Numbered from the stretch's first letter, positions 27,963 through 38,700 are shown. The stretch is 46,671 nt of DNA from JAEUUM01 sp038326165 (GCA_038326165.1 JBBQJT010000026.1:1-46671); one strand, 5' to 3'. Translations and numbers: made by a program. The notes: generated by a model not told the origin, from the letters alone.

Positions 27963-28778
27963 ATGGCAAACACAATATTGATAACTGGGGCTTCATCGGG
28001 AATTGGTAAAGAGACTGCAATCTATTTTGCGAAGAATGGATGGAATGTAGCTGCAACCATGAGAACAACCGAAAAAGGTCAAGCGCTTTTAAAATATTCA
28101 AACCTCAAATTGCTCTCTCTAGATGTCATGGATGAACCAAGCATCCAAAAAGCGATTGACGATACAATCGCAGCTTTTGGCAGCATAGATGTACTTTTCA
28201 ATAACGCTGGTTATGCTTTGGTTGGGGCTTTTGAAGCAATGACCAATGAACAAATCAAAAAACAATTTGATACCAATGTTTTCGGGGTCATGAACGTAAC
28301 CAGAGCAATTTTGCCCTATTTCAGAACCAAAAAATCTGGAACAATCATCAATACCACTTCCATGGGAGGATTGATCACTTTTCCTCTATACAGTGTTTAC
28401 CACGGCACCAAATGGGCATTAGAAGGCTTTATGGAATCACTACAATATGAGCTTAAACCATTCAACATCAAAATTAAGAATATTGAACCCGGTGCAATAA
28501 AGACAGAATTTGAAAACGCTATAGATTTCGTTTCAAATAATCACTATCAAGCTTATGCACAAAAAGCCCAACAAAACATGTTGGACAATTATAAAACCGC
28601 CCCTGACGCAGAAATTGTTGCAAAAAAAGTTTGGCAAGCCGCCAATGATTCGTCATACAAACTTCGGTATCCAGTTGGAGGTTCAGGGCCATTGCTTTTG
28701 TTTTTGAGATGGTTGCTACCATTTTCTTGGTTCACAGCAATTGTAAGGAGTCAGGTAGAGAAAGGTATCAAATATTAA
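27963..28778 (+). CDS. SDR-family NAD(P)-dependent oxidoreductase
   Basis: 271 residues, a classical short-chain dehydrogenase/reductase. The cofactor-binding motif TGASSGIG is at residues 8-15, NNAG at 80-83, the catalytic serine in NTTSMGG at Ser133, and the YxxxK pair is Tyr146 and Lys150 (YHGTK). The hydrophobic C-terminal stretch LLLFLRWLLPFSWF is a possible membrane-association segment. The substrate cannot be told from sequence; close family members act on ketones, retinoid-like or sterol-like lipids. It is followed 4 bp after its stop by a small membrane protein gene, so the two form an operon, probably under the divergent MerR regulator. Confidence 0.92.
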   Translation: MANTILITGASSGIGKETAIYFAKNGWNVAATMRTTEKGQALLKYSNLKLLSLDVMDEPSIQKAIDDTIAAFGSIDVLFNNAGYALVGAFEAMTNEQIKKQFDTNVFGVMNVTRAILPYFRTKKSGTIINTTSMGGLITFPLYSVYHGTKWALEGFMESLQYELKPFNIKIKNIEPGAIKTEFENAIDFVSNNHYQAYAQKAQQNMLDNYKTAPDAEIVAKKVWQAANDSSYKLRYPVGGSGPLLLFLRWLLPFSWFTAIVRSQVEKGIKY

Positions 28779-28782
28779 TAAG

Positions 28783-29271
28783 ATGAAATTTGTATCAACA
28801 TATTTCAATGCTGAAAAATACGAAAGTGTATTTTTTATCATTGTAGGTATTCTAGCATTCATGGTTGCCATCTATGGCTGGTTCATTATCAAAGAAGCAT
28901 TTTATAAAGGCCTTGCCATACCGCTTGTTTTGATTGCCATGATTCAGATCACAGTGGGCACTACAGTCTATTTTCGAAGCCCAAAAGACATCTTGAAGCT
29001 TGAAAACTTGTTTGCATTGGAGCCTCAAAAAATTCCAACCAAAGAAATACCGAGAATGAATACCGTCATGAAAAACTTTGTTATATACCGTTACACTGAA
29101 TTGGCTTTGATTATTACAGGCTTCGCATTGCTTTTTATGAGCGGCGATAAACAGTTTTTGAAAGGCTTAGGAACAGGATTGATCATACAAGCTGGGATCA
29201 TGTTGCTGCTTGATTATTTTGCCGAAAGAAGGGGATTGGACTATTTAAATTATTTGAAAGATCTGAACTGA
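28783..29271 (+). CDS. Four-helix integral membrane protein of unknown function
   Basis: 162 residues. Hydrophobic segments at about 16-36, 43-64, 105-120 and 128-146 predict four transmembrane helices. A polar loop of about 40 residues (SPKDILKLENLFALEPQK and on) lies between helices 2 and 3. No known family motif was recognised. It starts 4 bp after the SDR stop codon, which implies translational coupling, so it probably works with or is induced together with the SDR enzyme. A weak hairpin lies 42 bp after the stop. Confidence 0.8.
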   Translation: MKFVSTYFNAEKYESVFFIIVGILAFMVAIYGWFIIKEAFYKGLAIPLVLIAMIQITVGTTVYFRSPKDILKLENLFALEPQKIPTKEIPRMNTVMKNFVIYRYTELALIITGFALLFMSGDKQFLKGLGTGLIIQAGIMLLLDYFAERRGLDYLNYLKDLN

Positions 29272-29634
29272 ATTATAAAGTATTTCTGAAATAAGCCACA
29301 AGAATACTGAACAGCTTTAAGCGTATTTGAAGCTATTAAATCATAAAATTCTTTGCCGTTGTCTAATATTAAAAGTATCGAATGGACCAAAACGGAGGTG
29401 TTGAAATATCTTGCTTCTATAGCTCAGTTAATCATAGATAAATACCCGTATTTATGAAATAAATGACCTTCACCAATACTAAGCAATGGATGAAAATTAT
29501 CCTTTACCAAACAGTGGGAAAAGTGTATTTTGATTACATATTTGAGATATCGTATCAGTTGATTGTCAAACAATTGCATTATTAATCACCAAAAGAATGC
29601 ATAATTATCGTATCTTCAATAAAAATAGACCATC
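29272..29634. other. Intergenic region with a weak hairpin
   Basis: No gene was found. AGCTTTAA (29313-29320) pairs with TTGAAGCT (29327-29334), with one wobble, and may end the SDR operon, though no T-tract follows. The rest is AT-rich and must contain the promoter of the next gene. Confidence 0.4.
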
Positions 29635-31260
29635 ATAAAATTCAAACTTAAAAAAACGATTCTTTTAATTGCCTTCAGTATAAGTATTGTTTTATTAATT
29701 GCTTTAATCCTAAGTCCTCGTTTTTTTGAACCCATCATCAAAAACAAAATTGAAAAAAAGCTACAGAAAGAGTTGAGGGATTTTGAAGTGAAGATTGAAA
29801 AAGTAAAATTTAGTTTACTTCCTTCCACATTGGATATTCTTAATGTATCCTTCAAAAATTCTTCACAAGATTCTACTCAAAAGCAACTAGAAGGCAATAT
29901 CCAAACCATTAAATTCAAAGGAATAAGCTTACTTAATGCTTTATTCAAACGTGATATAATAGTAGAAGATCTGCAAATGTCGAATTGTAATATTTTAGGT
30001 GAATATCCCAAGGGTGATTCACTAAATAAGGCAATTCTGACAAAGTTAAACATTCAAATCAATCGTGTATTTTTAGATTCTATCAATCTTGAAATCTTTG
30101 AAAAGTCGAACTCAAGATCTCTAAAAGTAACAAATGCGAAAATCTCCTTTGTGCATTTGAATTTCAAAAAAGCCGATACCATTTCAGTAAATCACATTGC
30201 CCAAATCGAGTGCTCTGTGCATGAAATAAAAGCAGTTAGCCGCAATAATTTCTATTCATATTTCATAAAAGGGCTTCAATATTCTGAAACCAATAGGAGC
30301 TTTACTGCAAAAAATTTCACTATTCTTCCGAACTACAGTGATGCGGTATTTGCGTTAAAACATGAATTGCAAGTAGACCGACTTGATGCCACATTTGATA
30401 ATATTGAGCTGAATGATTTTAAACTCAAGGACTTTTTGACGAATGAAATAATTTCAACCTCAAAAGCTTCAGTCAATTCAATGAATATTCGGGTTTTTCA
30501 TGACAAACGAAGAAAGGCTAAACATAAAATCGCCAACATCTTTCAGGAACTTATTTACAAATATCCCCATGCTCTCCGTATCGATACAATCTCAGTTTCT
30601 ACAGGCAATATCGTATATCTTGAACGCAATTTTTATGCTCCTACTCCTGGAAAGATTTTCTTTGAGAAAGTTCACGCAAAAATCATAAACGTCAACAACG
30701 ATACAATATACAAGTCTAAACCACTTAATTTTCAACTATTCGCCCAAGCCTTGCTAATGGGAAAAGGCAAACTCGAAGTTGAACTATCCGCTCCTTTATT
30801 TGATAAAAATAACACCTTTAAAATGAAAGGCACTCTAGATAGAATGGATGCCCGAGAATTGAATCCCGCCCTTGAGAACTTGGCTTTCATGCAAATAAAA
30901 ACAGGAAACTTAAATTCAATGAGCTTTAATTTTCAAGCAGACAATACAAAATCCATTGGTAAGATGTTGCTTAAATATGATAATTTGAAGTTTAAAATAA
31001 TAAACAAAAATACGAATAAAACAAATGGCCTCAAGCAGGAGATCATCTCGTATTTCACGAACAGACAAATACTTAACTCCAACCCCTTGCCAGGCTCAAA
31101 GTCGAGAAGCGGAATCATTAATTATAAAAGAAATCCTGAAAAATTCATTTTTCATTATTGGTATAAATCAGCTTTCACCGGAATCCTCTCAACCATAAAA
31201 AAGCAACCTAAGAAGAACAGAACGTTGATCCAAAAGCTATTTGGAAAACCCAAAAAATAG
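29635..31260 (+). CDS. AsmA-like membrane-anchored protein of unknown function; no ATG/GTG/TTG at its apparent start
   Basis: The coding frame is open from the TAG at 29626 onward. The first ordinary start codon is the TTG at 29773, but that would cut off a well-formed N-terminal membrane anchor encoded at 29641-29715 (LKKTILLIAFSISIVLLIAL, then ILSPRFFEP). The natural start is the ATA at 29635, giving I/M-KFKLKKTILLIA and about 541 residues. After the anchor comes a long, lysine- and asparagine-rich, beta-strand-rich body (VKFSLLPSTLDILNVSFKNS) like the AsmA/DUF748 class of envelope proteins that shape or bridge membranes; this assignment is by pattern only. The protein ends in a basic tail. 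The gene stands alone. A G-to-A mutation, a sequence error or true AUA initiation are all possible. Confidence 0.65.
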   Translation: MKFKLKKTILLIAFSISIVLLIALILSPRFFEPIIKNKIEKKLQKELRDFEVKIEKVKFSLLPSTLDILNVSFKNSSQDSTQKQLEGNIQTIKFKGISLLNALFKRDIIVEDLQMSNCNILGEYPKGDSLNKAILTKLNIQINRVFLDSINLEIFEKSNSRSLKVTNAKISFVHLNFKKADTISVNHIAQIECSVHEIKAVSRNNFYSYFIKGLQYSETNRSFTAKNFTILPNYSDAVFALKHELQVDRLDATFDNIELNDFKLKDFLTNEIISTSKASVNSMNIRVFHDKRRKAKHKIANIFQELIYKYPHALRIDTISVSTGNIVYLERNFYAPTPGKIFFEKVHAKIINVNNDTIYKSKPLNFQLFAQALLMGKGKLEVELSAPLFDKNNTFKMKGTLDRMDARELNPALENLAFMQIKTGNLNSMSFNFQADNTKSIGKMLLKYDNLKFKIINKNTNKTNGLKQEIISYFTNRQILNSNPLPGSKSRSGIINYKRNPEKFIFHYWYKSAFTGILSTIKKQPKKNRTLIQKLFGKPKK

Positions 31261-31462
31261 CTTGATCAAGCCCACTATCAAACAAACAATGCAAACCAGA
31301 GAACTAGCGCAAAAATCGTATTCATATTGAATGAAATGGATAAATCCTATTGATCAAAAACATCTTTGAATCATAGCCTAAGATTAAAATCTTCGGCTAC
31401 AGTTATCCGATCAATTTAATAAATCCCCTCTTTCCAAAGAAAGTAGCGCTATATTTTTACTT
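31261..31462. other. Intergenic region with a strong hairpin at 31374-31399
   Basis: TAGCC-T-AAGATT pairs with AATCTT-C-GGCTA around AA: 11 base pairs with one mismatch. There is no T-tract on either strand, and it lies 114 bp after the AsmA-like gene. No gene was seen. Confidence 0.5.
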
Positions 31463-31724
31463 CTTTCTCCCCTTCCTTCTTGAGGGAAGGGGTCGGTAGA
31501 TGGATATACCTTCTGCTTTCTCCCCTTTCCTCTTGAGGGAAGGGGTCGGGGATGGGTATAGACCTTGCATTTTCTACTCACCCCCAACTCCTCTCTTAAA
31601 AGAGAGGAGAGGTACAATTGCACTATTCATCTCCCCTTCCTTCTTGAGGGAAGGGGCCGGGGGATGGGTTTACATTCTGCTTTCTCCCCTTCCCTCTTGA
31701 GGGAAGGGGTCGGGGGATGGGTAA
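31463..31724 (+). repeat. Left array of GC-rich palindromic repeats (five units)
   Basis: Units begin at about 31463, 31515, 31577, 31630 and 31681. The consensus is CTCCCCTTCC, a few variable bases, TTGAGGGAAGGGG, then TCGGGGGATGGGT, with a linker like ATACCTTCTGCTTT. The first half is a near-perfect palindrome: CCCCTTCCCTC and GAGGGAAGGGG around TT in the best copies. The third unit is diverged and in reverse orientation. GC content is far above the surroundings. Reading frames here (for example with HPRPLPSRG-type peptides) are by-products of the repeat. Together with 32283-32590 it brackets a DUF559 gene. Confidence 0.9.
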
Positions 31725-31808
31725 AAACTAGGCATTTTTCCATTCTTGTTCTTAAGACAAATTACAAGTGGTTTTTGTTAAACCGTCGGTTAACTTTGGT
31801 GAAGATTA

Positions 31809-32171
31809 TTAGATATTTTTTAAAATAGTTTGTTCAACACTATCCCATGATTGAAATACTTCTTCATTCTGAAATCTTAGTACTTTGTATCCCAAGGCCT
31901 CAATATTTGTTTGCCTTTCAATATCATATTCCTTTTGAAATTGATGAATTTTACCATCAATCTCAATAATCAACTTGTATTCAAAATTATGAAAATCAGC
32001 TATGTAGTATAGTTTATTTCCTGATGTTTTAGAATATTCTATCAGAAACTGCCTATTAAACTTTAATCTAGCAAGTCTTCGATTTCGCACTTTTTCCCAA
32101 AAACACTTTTCTGCATCTGTTTGACGCTTTCTTAAGGCTCTTGCATTTTGCAAAGTTTCAAAATACCTCAT
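31809..32171 (-). CDS. DUF559-family endonuclease-like protein embedded between palindromic arrays
   Basis: 120 residues from the ATG at 32171; an in-frame TTG at 32192 would add seven residues. The length is typical of DUF559 proteins, which share the fold of Vsr mismatch nucleases and other PD-(D/E)xK enzymes. The N-terminal signature ALRKRQTDAEKCFWEKVRNR and then LKFNRQF is followed by the probable active site: Asp59 in YIADF, then Glu70 and Asp72 in IIEIDGKIH, and the ending EALGYKVLRFQNEEV. All expected residues are present, so it looks functional. Its real substrate is unknown; DNA cleavage is inferred from the fold. It is the only gene between two arrays of the same palindrome, like RAYT transposases between REP sequences. 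An imperfect inverted repeat (31777-31794) lies just past its stop. Confidence 0.85.
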   Translation of the reverse strand: MRYFETLQNARALRKRQTDAEKCFWEKVRNRRLARLKFNRQFLIEYSKTSGNKLYYIADFHNFEYKLIIEIDGKIHQFQKEYDIERQTNIEALGYKVLRFQNEEVFQSWDSVEQTILKNI

Positions 32172-32282
32172 ATGTGGAAATTTCCTTCGCAACTTTCCAA
32201 CGCAATACTACGGAACAATTGCATTTATTCTTGCTTGACATTAAGTTTTTCTCCACGTTTTGTAATATCCTACACTTTTCAT

Positions 32283-32590
32283 ATCTCCCCTTCCCTCTTG
32301 TGGTATGGGGTCGGGGGATGGGTAAACCTTCTTCTTTCACCCCTTCCTTCTTGAGGGAAGGGGCCGGTAGATGGATTTACCTTCCGCTTTCTCCCCTTCC
32401 TCCTTGAGGGAAGGGGTCGGGGGATGTGTATACCTTTTACTTTCTCCCCTTCCTTATTGAGGGAAGGGGCCGAGGGTTGGGTTTACCTTCTGCTTTCTCC
32501 CCTTCCTCCTTGAGGGAAGGGGTCGGGGGATGGGTATACCTTTAACTTTCTCCCCTTCCTTCTTGAGGGAAGGGGCCAGGGGATGGGTAA
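32283..32590 (+). repeat. Right array of GC-rich palindromic repeats (six units)
   Basis: Six units in the same orientation, beginning at about 32283, 32335, 32389, 32441, 32494 and 32547, period about 53 bp. They have the same core as the left array (CCCCTTCC, TTGAGGGAAGGGG, then C/TCGGGGGATGGGT). The unit nearest the DUF559 gene is diverged in its palindrome (TTGTGGTATGGGG). The last unit ends GGATGGGTAAAAAC (32581-32594), the same 14 bases that end the left array (31715-31728). Confidence 0.9.
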
Positions 32591-32657
32591 AAACCTACCC
32601 CAGAAAAATATGAAATATCTGAAAGCTTAACCAATTCTTTATAACCGGTATTACCCC

Positions 32658-32693
32658 AAAAAAAGGCGGCAGTCACTTTTACATGACTGCCGC
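32658..32693 (-). terminator. Rho-independent terminator of the giant adhesin gene
   Basis: Read on the minus strand, GCGGCAGTCA pairs perfectly with TGACTGCCGC around an 8-base loop and is followed, after one more C, by seven T residues. It lies 36 bp past the stop codon of the 32730-46670 gene. Confidence 0.93.
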
Positions 32694-32729
32694 TACCTCA
32701 AAAAGTTTAAGTCCTATTTCTTTAGGCCG

Positions 32730-35700
32730 TTATCGCTGTATCTGGACAAAGCCGGTATGAGTCTGACCTTCGCCAGTTTCTAAGATGTAGAAGTAAGCTC
32801 CATCAGGTAAAACGCTTCCTGCCCACTGAGCATCCCAATTGTTTTGGTAATGATCAGCTGAGTAGATTTGATTACCCCATCTGTTGAAAATGCGCAGTGA
32901 ATTGTTTGGATATTTCTCTAATCCATCGATTACGAATGTATCATTCAATTCATCATTATTTGGCGATACTGCATTGTTGAATACCAAGTCACTACAGTTC
33001 ACATTTACAAATACTGTTGCTGTATCGCATCCGTATTCACCACATATAGTGTAATCGAACTTGACTGCATCACAATCTTGGCTTGCCAATTCTAGTTCTA
33101 CATACTGCTTGTTGATAACTTTTGCAATTCCTACTGCTGGTTGAGTAACCAAATACATATCTAGTACTCCTTCACCATATTTGTCGTTTGTTAGGACATA
33201 TATTGGCGTTTTCTTACCAGAAGTAGCAGTAACTATATCATCGACTGCAATAATTTGCTGTGCAAGTGTAGGAACTATATTGATATTGATGTAGGTAGTA
33301 TCAGTAAATCCTTTATTGTCGGTTACAACAATACAAGCTTTTTCTACACCTGGTTCAATACCAGTAATTGTTATACAATAAGTATTCGAATTGACAACCA
33401 AGGTACTGAACTCACCACTCAAACTACTGCAAACATTCTTGATCGATTTAGCTGCACTTAGGAATTGGGTGTTATCAACACATACAAGTTTTTGTTCGCC
33501 TGGTTTCAATGTGACATTTACAGTACTTGAAGTCAAACAGAATACCTTCACATCCACTGTATCCTTGCAACCACTTAATTTGCTGATAAAGATCAACTTG
33601 TGGTCACCATTTGCTAATGGAATGCTGGTGCCATTAGGCAACAACTGAGTATTGATGTCAAGCGTACCTTTGCCGCTTCCATTTTTCTGCTTGGCTTTCA
33701 ACTGTCCGTATTTGACACCATTTACTCCACCAACAATGGTGAATTTAGGAGCATCATTCTTCCAGTTACCTTGAGGATCCAACGTATTCATCAGGTTCAC
33801 CAAAGCTGCGATATTTGCAAACTCACCAGTGTAAACTTGACTATTAATTGTCCATGATTCTAGAATGTAAGGTCCTGCATTTCCATTACCTGGTAATGAG
33901 AAGTAGCTGTAAGACATTATTGTATCAAAATCACATCCCTGTAGCTGTCCAGTATATTTTTGGCCATTATCGAAGATATCGTATTTCACAACATCTTCTA
34001 ATTTTATGCCTACACAAACAGGTGCTGGTTTGGTGCAATCCTTGTTTGCAACTTCAAGTGACTTCTCATCAATGATATTAGCTTTCATATCACCAATGTT
34101 CACGGTAACTTTCTTGAAGCAATTATCTGCATTCGCATAATTTACTACAACAGTATATGCTCCAGGAGGCAAGTTGGTCTTGATGTTGCCTGAACCTCCA
34201 GTTGTACCTACATTAGGCAACCAGACATATTCGTAATTAGCTGCACCATTCCCAATTACCACCTCTATTGAACCATTACTAGCTCCACAGCTTGCATCAA
34301 CTACATTGACTTTGGTAATTATCGGCTCTATACATGGACACTTCTTAAGTGCGAGGATGGTTTGAGACTTCGTAGTCACATTTCCACACGCATCCGTTGC
34401 AGTCCATGTTCTTACAATAGTTTCAGTACACTTAAACAATGAGCTTGTTGTTGTAAATACAGGAACCACAATACCACATAAATCAGTAGCTGTTACGGTA
34501 GCTATTGCAGGAATAACACCACCTGCATCAAGATCTACAGTGACATCAGCAGGAACTCCGTTCAATACTGGAGCTTGCGAATCATTCACTGTAATTACTT
34601 GTTGACGAGATGAGCTATTACCACATGCATCAGTTGCAGTCCAAATTCTAGTAATCTTGTACGGACACTTACCAGTCTCAATGGTTTCGCTGAACTTAAT
34701 AACCGGATTGTTATCGCAATCATCTGCTCCTTTTATGGTACTGATAGACGGTACACCAGGAATATTGTTGCATTCAACCACTATATTTCCTGGCACTCCA
34801 ATTAGTGTCGGTGCTTTGGTATCAACCACATTGATTTTCTGAGCACATGTTGCTGTGTTACCACAATCATCTGTAGCGGTGAAAGTTCTTACAATTACCT
34901 TGTTTTGAGGACATGATCCAGGCAATGTAGTTTCAACCATCGTGACTTTTACATCAGTATCGCAGTTGTCAGTAGCCGTAGGAGCTATTGAAGCAGGAAT
35001 TGGCAAACCACACTCAATTGTAACATCCTTCGGACAAGCTCCAATAACTGGTGCTTTAGTATCCACGATTTTTACAAAAATTGTGTAAGTTGATTTATTA
35101 CCACAATCATCAGTTCCAGTCCAGGTACATTCCATGAATAATAAGTAGCCATCCTTCTTGCAATCCCCAGGTGTCAGTTTTTCAACAAAGCTTACTGAAA
35201 CATCATTATCGCAATTATCTTTGAACTTAACAGTGTTTTCGTCAACGGAAGGAGCAACATCACAATTAAATGTCAGAGTAGTGCCAGAGGCCACTCCTGC
35301 AAATGGAGCCATAGGCATTGCAACTGGAGCTTTGGTATCCGTTATTGTGATTTTCTGAACAGCAATAGCAATGTTACCACAGTTGTCTTCAGCAGTGAAT
35401 GTTCTAGTTATTACTTTTGTACAATTGTTTCCGCTAGTAATATCATTGCTTGAAATTAACACTAGTGGATCACAATTATCAGATGCTTTAGGATCAGAAG
35501 CCGGAACCGGTTGATCACATTCAATCGTTAGATCTGCAGGCACCGAAGTAAATATCGGAGCTTTTTTATCCTGTACTGTTATTTCTTGAACAGCAGTAGC
35601 AGTATTTCCGCAATCATCCGTTGCCGTAAATGTACGCTTAATCAAATACGCTTCCGGACAACTTCCTTGTTGAACATTCAGATCCTTGAAGGTTACATCC

Positions 35701-38700
35701 ACTTTTGTATCGCAATTATCTTTAGCCAACACATTGCCTAACCCAGGTACTGGATCAGCACAATCAATTGTAAGATTGGCAGGTACAGCTGTGAACGTAG
35801 GCGCTTGATTATCAATAACCGTTATTTTCCATGTTTTTGTAGCGACATTTCCGCAATCATCAGAAGAAGTAAACACTCTTACAATCACTTTTGTACAATT
35901 GTTTCCAGTTGTTGTCTCATTCATAGATACGGTCACCGCTTGATCACAATTGTCCTTTGCAGTTGCTGTTGCAGTAGGAACTGGTTGATCACATTGAACA
36001 GTAATATCGGCAGGAACACCCGCTATAATAGGAGCTTCGTTATCTACCACAGTGATTGTATAGCTGCAAGTCGCAGTATTTCCACAATCATCTGTTGCAG
36101 TATAGGTTCTAACCAATTTACCAGCTTGAGGACAGTTGCCTGGAGTGAAAAGATCTTTTATTGTAACTTTTACATCGGTATCACAATTATCCGTTGCTGT
36201 CAATACAGGAGCAGAAGGCATCGTTGCACTGCAAAGTATTGTAACATCAGCAGGACAAGGTGACAAGACAGGTTTCTTTGTGTCAATAATTTTCATATAG
36301 ATGGTGTAAGTTGTTGTGTTTCCACAATCATCCTTACCTGTCCATGTACAAACATATGATACAAGATATCCATCTTTCAAACAGTCACCAGGTGTTGCAA
36401 TTTCTGAGAACGTAACATCAACAAGTGGGTCACAATTATCTTTGAACTTAACAGTATTTTCATCTACTATTGGTGCTTCATCACAATTGTATGATAGCGT
36501 AGCGCCGTTAGGCACACCTGCAAATGGAGCCATAGGCATTGCAACTGGAGCGATATTATCAGTTATTGTAATCTTGCTTGCTTTTGTAGTTACGTTTCCA
36601 CAATCATCAGCAGCAGTATATGTTCTTGTGATAGTTTTGGTACAACCAACCGTTACAGAAGTTTCTTTAACAGCTACTGGAACATTTGTATCACAATTGT
36701 CAACTGCAGTCACATTCCCCGCATTAGGAACAGGATCCTTGCAATCTATTGTCAAATCAGCAGGAACGCCTAATAATACTGGAGCTATATTGTCAACCAC
36801 TTTTATTTGTTGTGTGCATACCGCAATATTTCCACATTTATCAATCGAAGTCCACTTTCTAACAAGCGTATAAGATTGAGGGCAATTGCCTAATACTGTT
36901 GATTGATTGAAAGTAACATTTACTGTATCGTCACAATTATCAACTGCAGTCACAACTGCTGGTGCAGGAATTGCGGCCTTGCAATCCAGAGTAATATCCG
37001 ACGGACAATTTACAAAAGTTGGAGCCATGTTGTCAATGATAAGCACATAGAATACTAGGTTGGTTGCATTTCCACATGCATCACAAACAGTTACTGTGCA
37101 TTTTATTAACTTCTTACAAGGTTCATCAACAATAACGATATCAGTCATTTTAAGAATAGGATTAGGATCACAATTGTCTTCGAAGTTGAAGTCATCTGGA
37201 CCTAGCACTATTTCTTTTCCACATATCATTGTCAATGTATCGCCATCTACCATTCCATCAAATATTGGGTTCTTGAATGAAACTGTAGGCCCCTTAGTAT
37301 CCTTAATAGTTAATACTTGTGTTTTAGAAGTAGAGCCGCCACAGTTATCAGTAGCTGTCCATATTCTTATCAAAGTATAACTCTGAGGACAAGCACCCAA
37401 AATCTTGGTTTCTGTCAATTTGACAGTTGCAGGGCAACAAGATTGAACAGTCACAACTGGTGGTGTTTTGATTTGTGGATCATCACACTCAACTTTTGCA
37501 TCTCCTGGTACACCAATCAGTACTGGTGGACATATTTTCACCTTGATTATTTCAAGATCGTGATCATCTTCATCGCCATTTTGATTATTTACAACATCGT
37601 TACCGCCAACAACATCATTATCTGGATTCTTATCAGGAGTACTATCCTTATCCTTCAAAACTGGAGGAGTAGATGGATTCTGATCATCATCAAATTTAGA
37701 TATTTCAGCGCGGTTAACAATATCACCAGCTGTTGTGGCGGTGACCTTCATTGCAATATTAATATTTACACTTCCTCCCACTGTTATTGTAGGTATAAGT
37801 GTTTTTAACGTTGCAACATTTCCTGCAAGATTCCAATTAGGATCTTGTAATTCAAGTCCAATTGGTATATAATCTGCTACTTCAACATTGTAAGCAGGTA
37901 CTTCACCTTGATTGAATACAGTTATCGTGAAATTCACAATCGAACCTATATTAACCTCACTTGCCTGACCTGCAGCCAATTTCTTGATTAAGGCTAAGTC
38001 AAATACAGGAAGTTCAATCACAACTGGCTCGTCATCTTTGTCATCCTCATTAGGAGGGTCATTTGATGGGTTCTCATCTGGTGTAGAGTCCTTGTCTGTT
38101 GGAGGTGTATTGTTCGGATTATCATCATCATCCGCCTTACTGATTTCAGCACGGTTTACCAAAGTACCAGCTGTTGTAGCTGTCACTTTTACTGTGATGT
38201 TAACACTTACACTTTGTCCCACTCCAATAGTTGGTATCAATGTCTTCAACTTAGCTGTATTTCCTGATAGAGACCAGTTGTTGTCATTCAATTCCAAACC
38301 TGTAGGTAGATAGTCTGCAACTTCTACATTTTTGGCTACCACTTCACCTTGATTGGTTACTGTGATTGTAAATGTTACGTTTTCTCCTGGTTTAACTTTT
38401 GATGCTTGACCAACAGCCAATGTTTTGACTAAGGCAAGATCAAAAATATTAGGAGTTACTGTAATCGTCTCAGGATCAGAATCATCCTCATCACCATTTT
38501 GATTATTTGTTACATCATTACCACCCAAAGGATCATTTCCTGGATTGTCATCCGGAGTGGAATCGATATCCGCAGGATCTGTGTTGTTCGGGTTATTGTC
38601 ATTATCAGCCTTTCTGATTTCAGCCAAGTTTGTGATAATCCCTGATGCATTTGCTGCAACAGTAAATTGAATATTAACATTAGCCGATGCACCTGGTTGG

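Noticed and set aside
31777..31794. GTTAAACCG/CGGTTAAC inverted repeat as terminal inverted repeat or terminator of the DUF559 gene
   Set aside because: The arms differ by a bulge, no T-tract follows, and no matching copy was found on the other side of the gene.
31411..31828. Short reading frames on both strands across the palindromic arrays (also 32141-32407)
   Set aside because: Their peptides (HPRPLPS, LLREGVGGW types) are translations of the GC-rich repeat itself and repeat with it; there is no independent coding signal.
31463..32590. CRISPR array
   Set aside because: Units are about 53 bp with no unique spacers, the linkers are related to each other, and there is no cas gene.
35805..37808. 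Plus-strand reading frames of 100-185 codons inside the giant gene (for example 36316-36873)
   Set aside because: They are antisense shadows of the repetitive HYR modules and repeat with them; no start signals or known domains.
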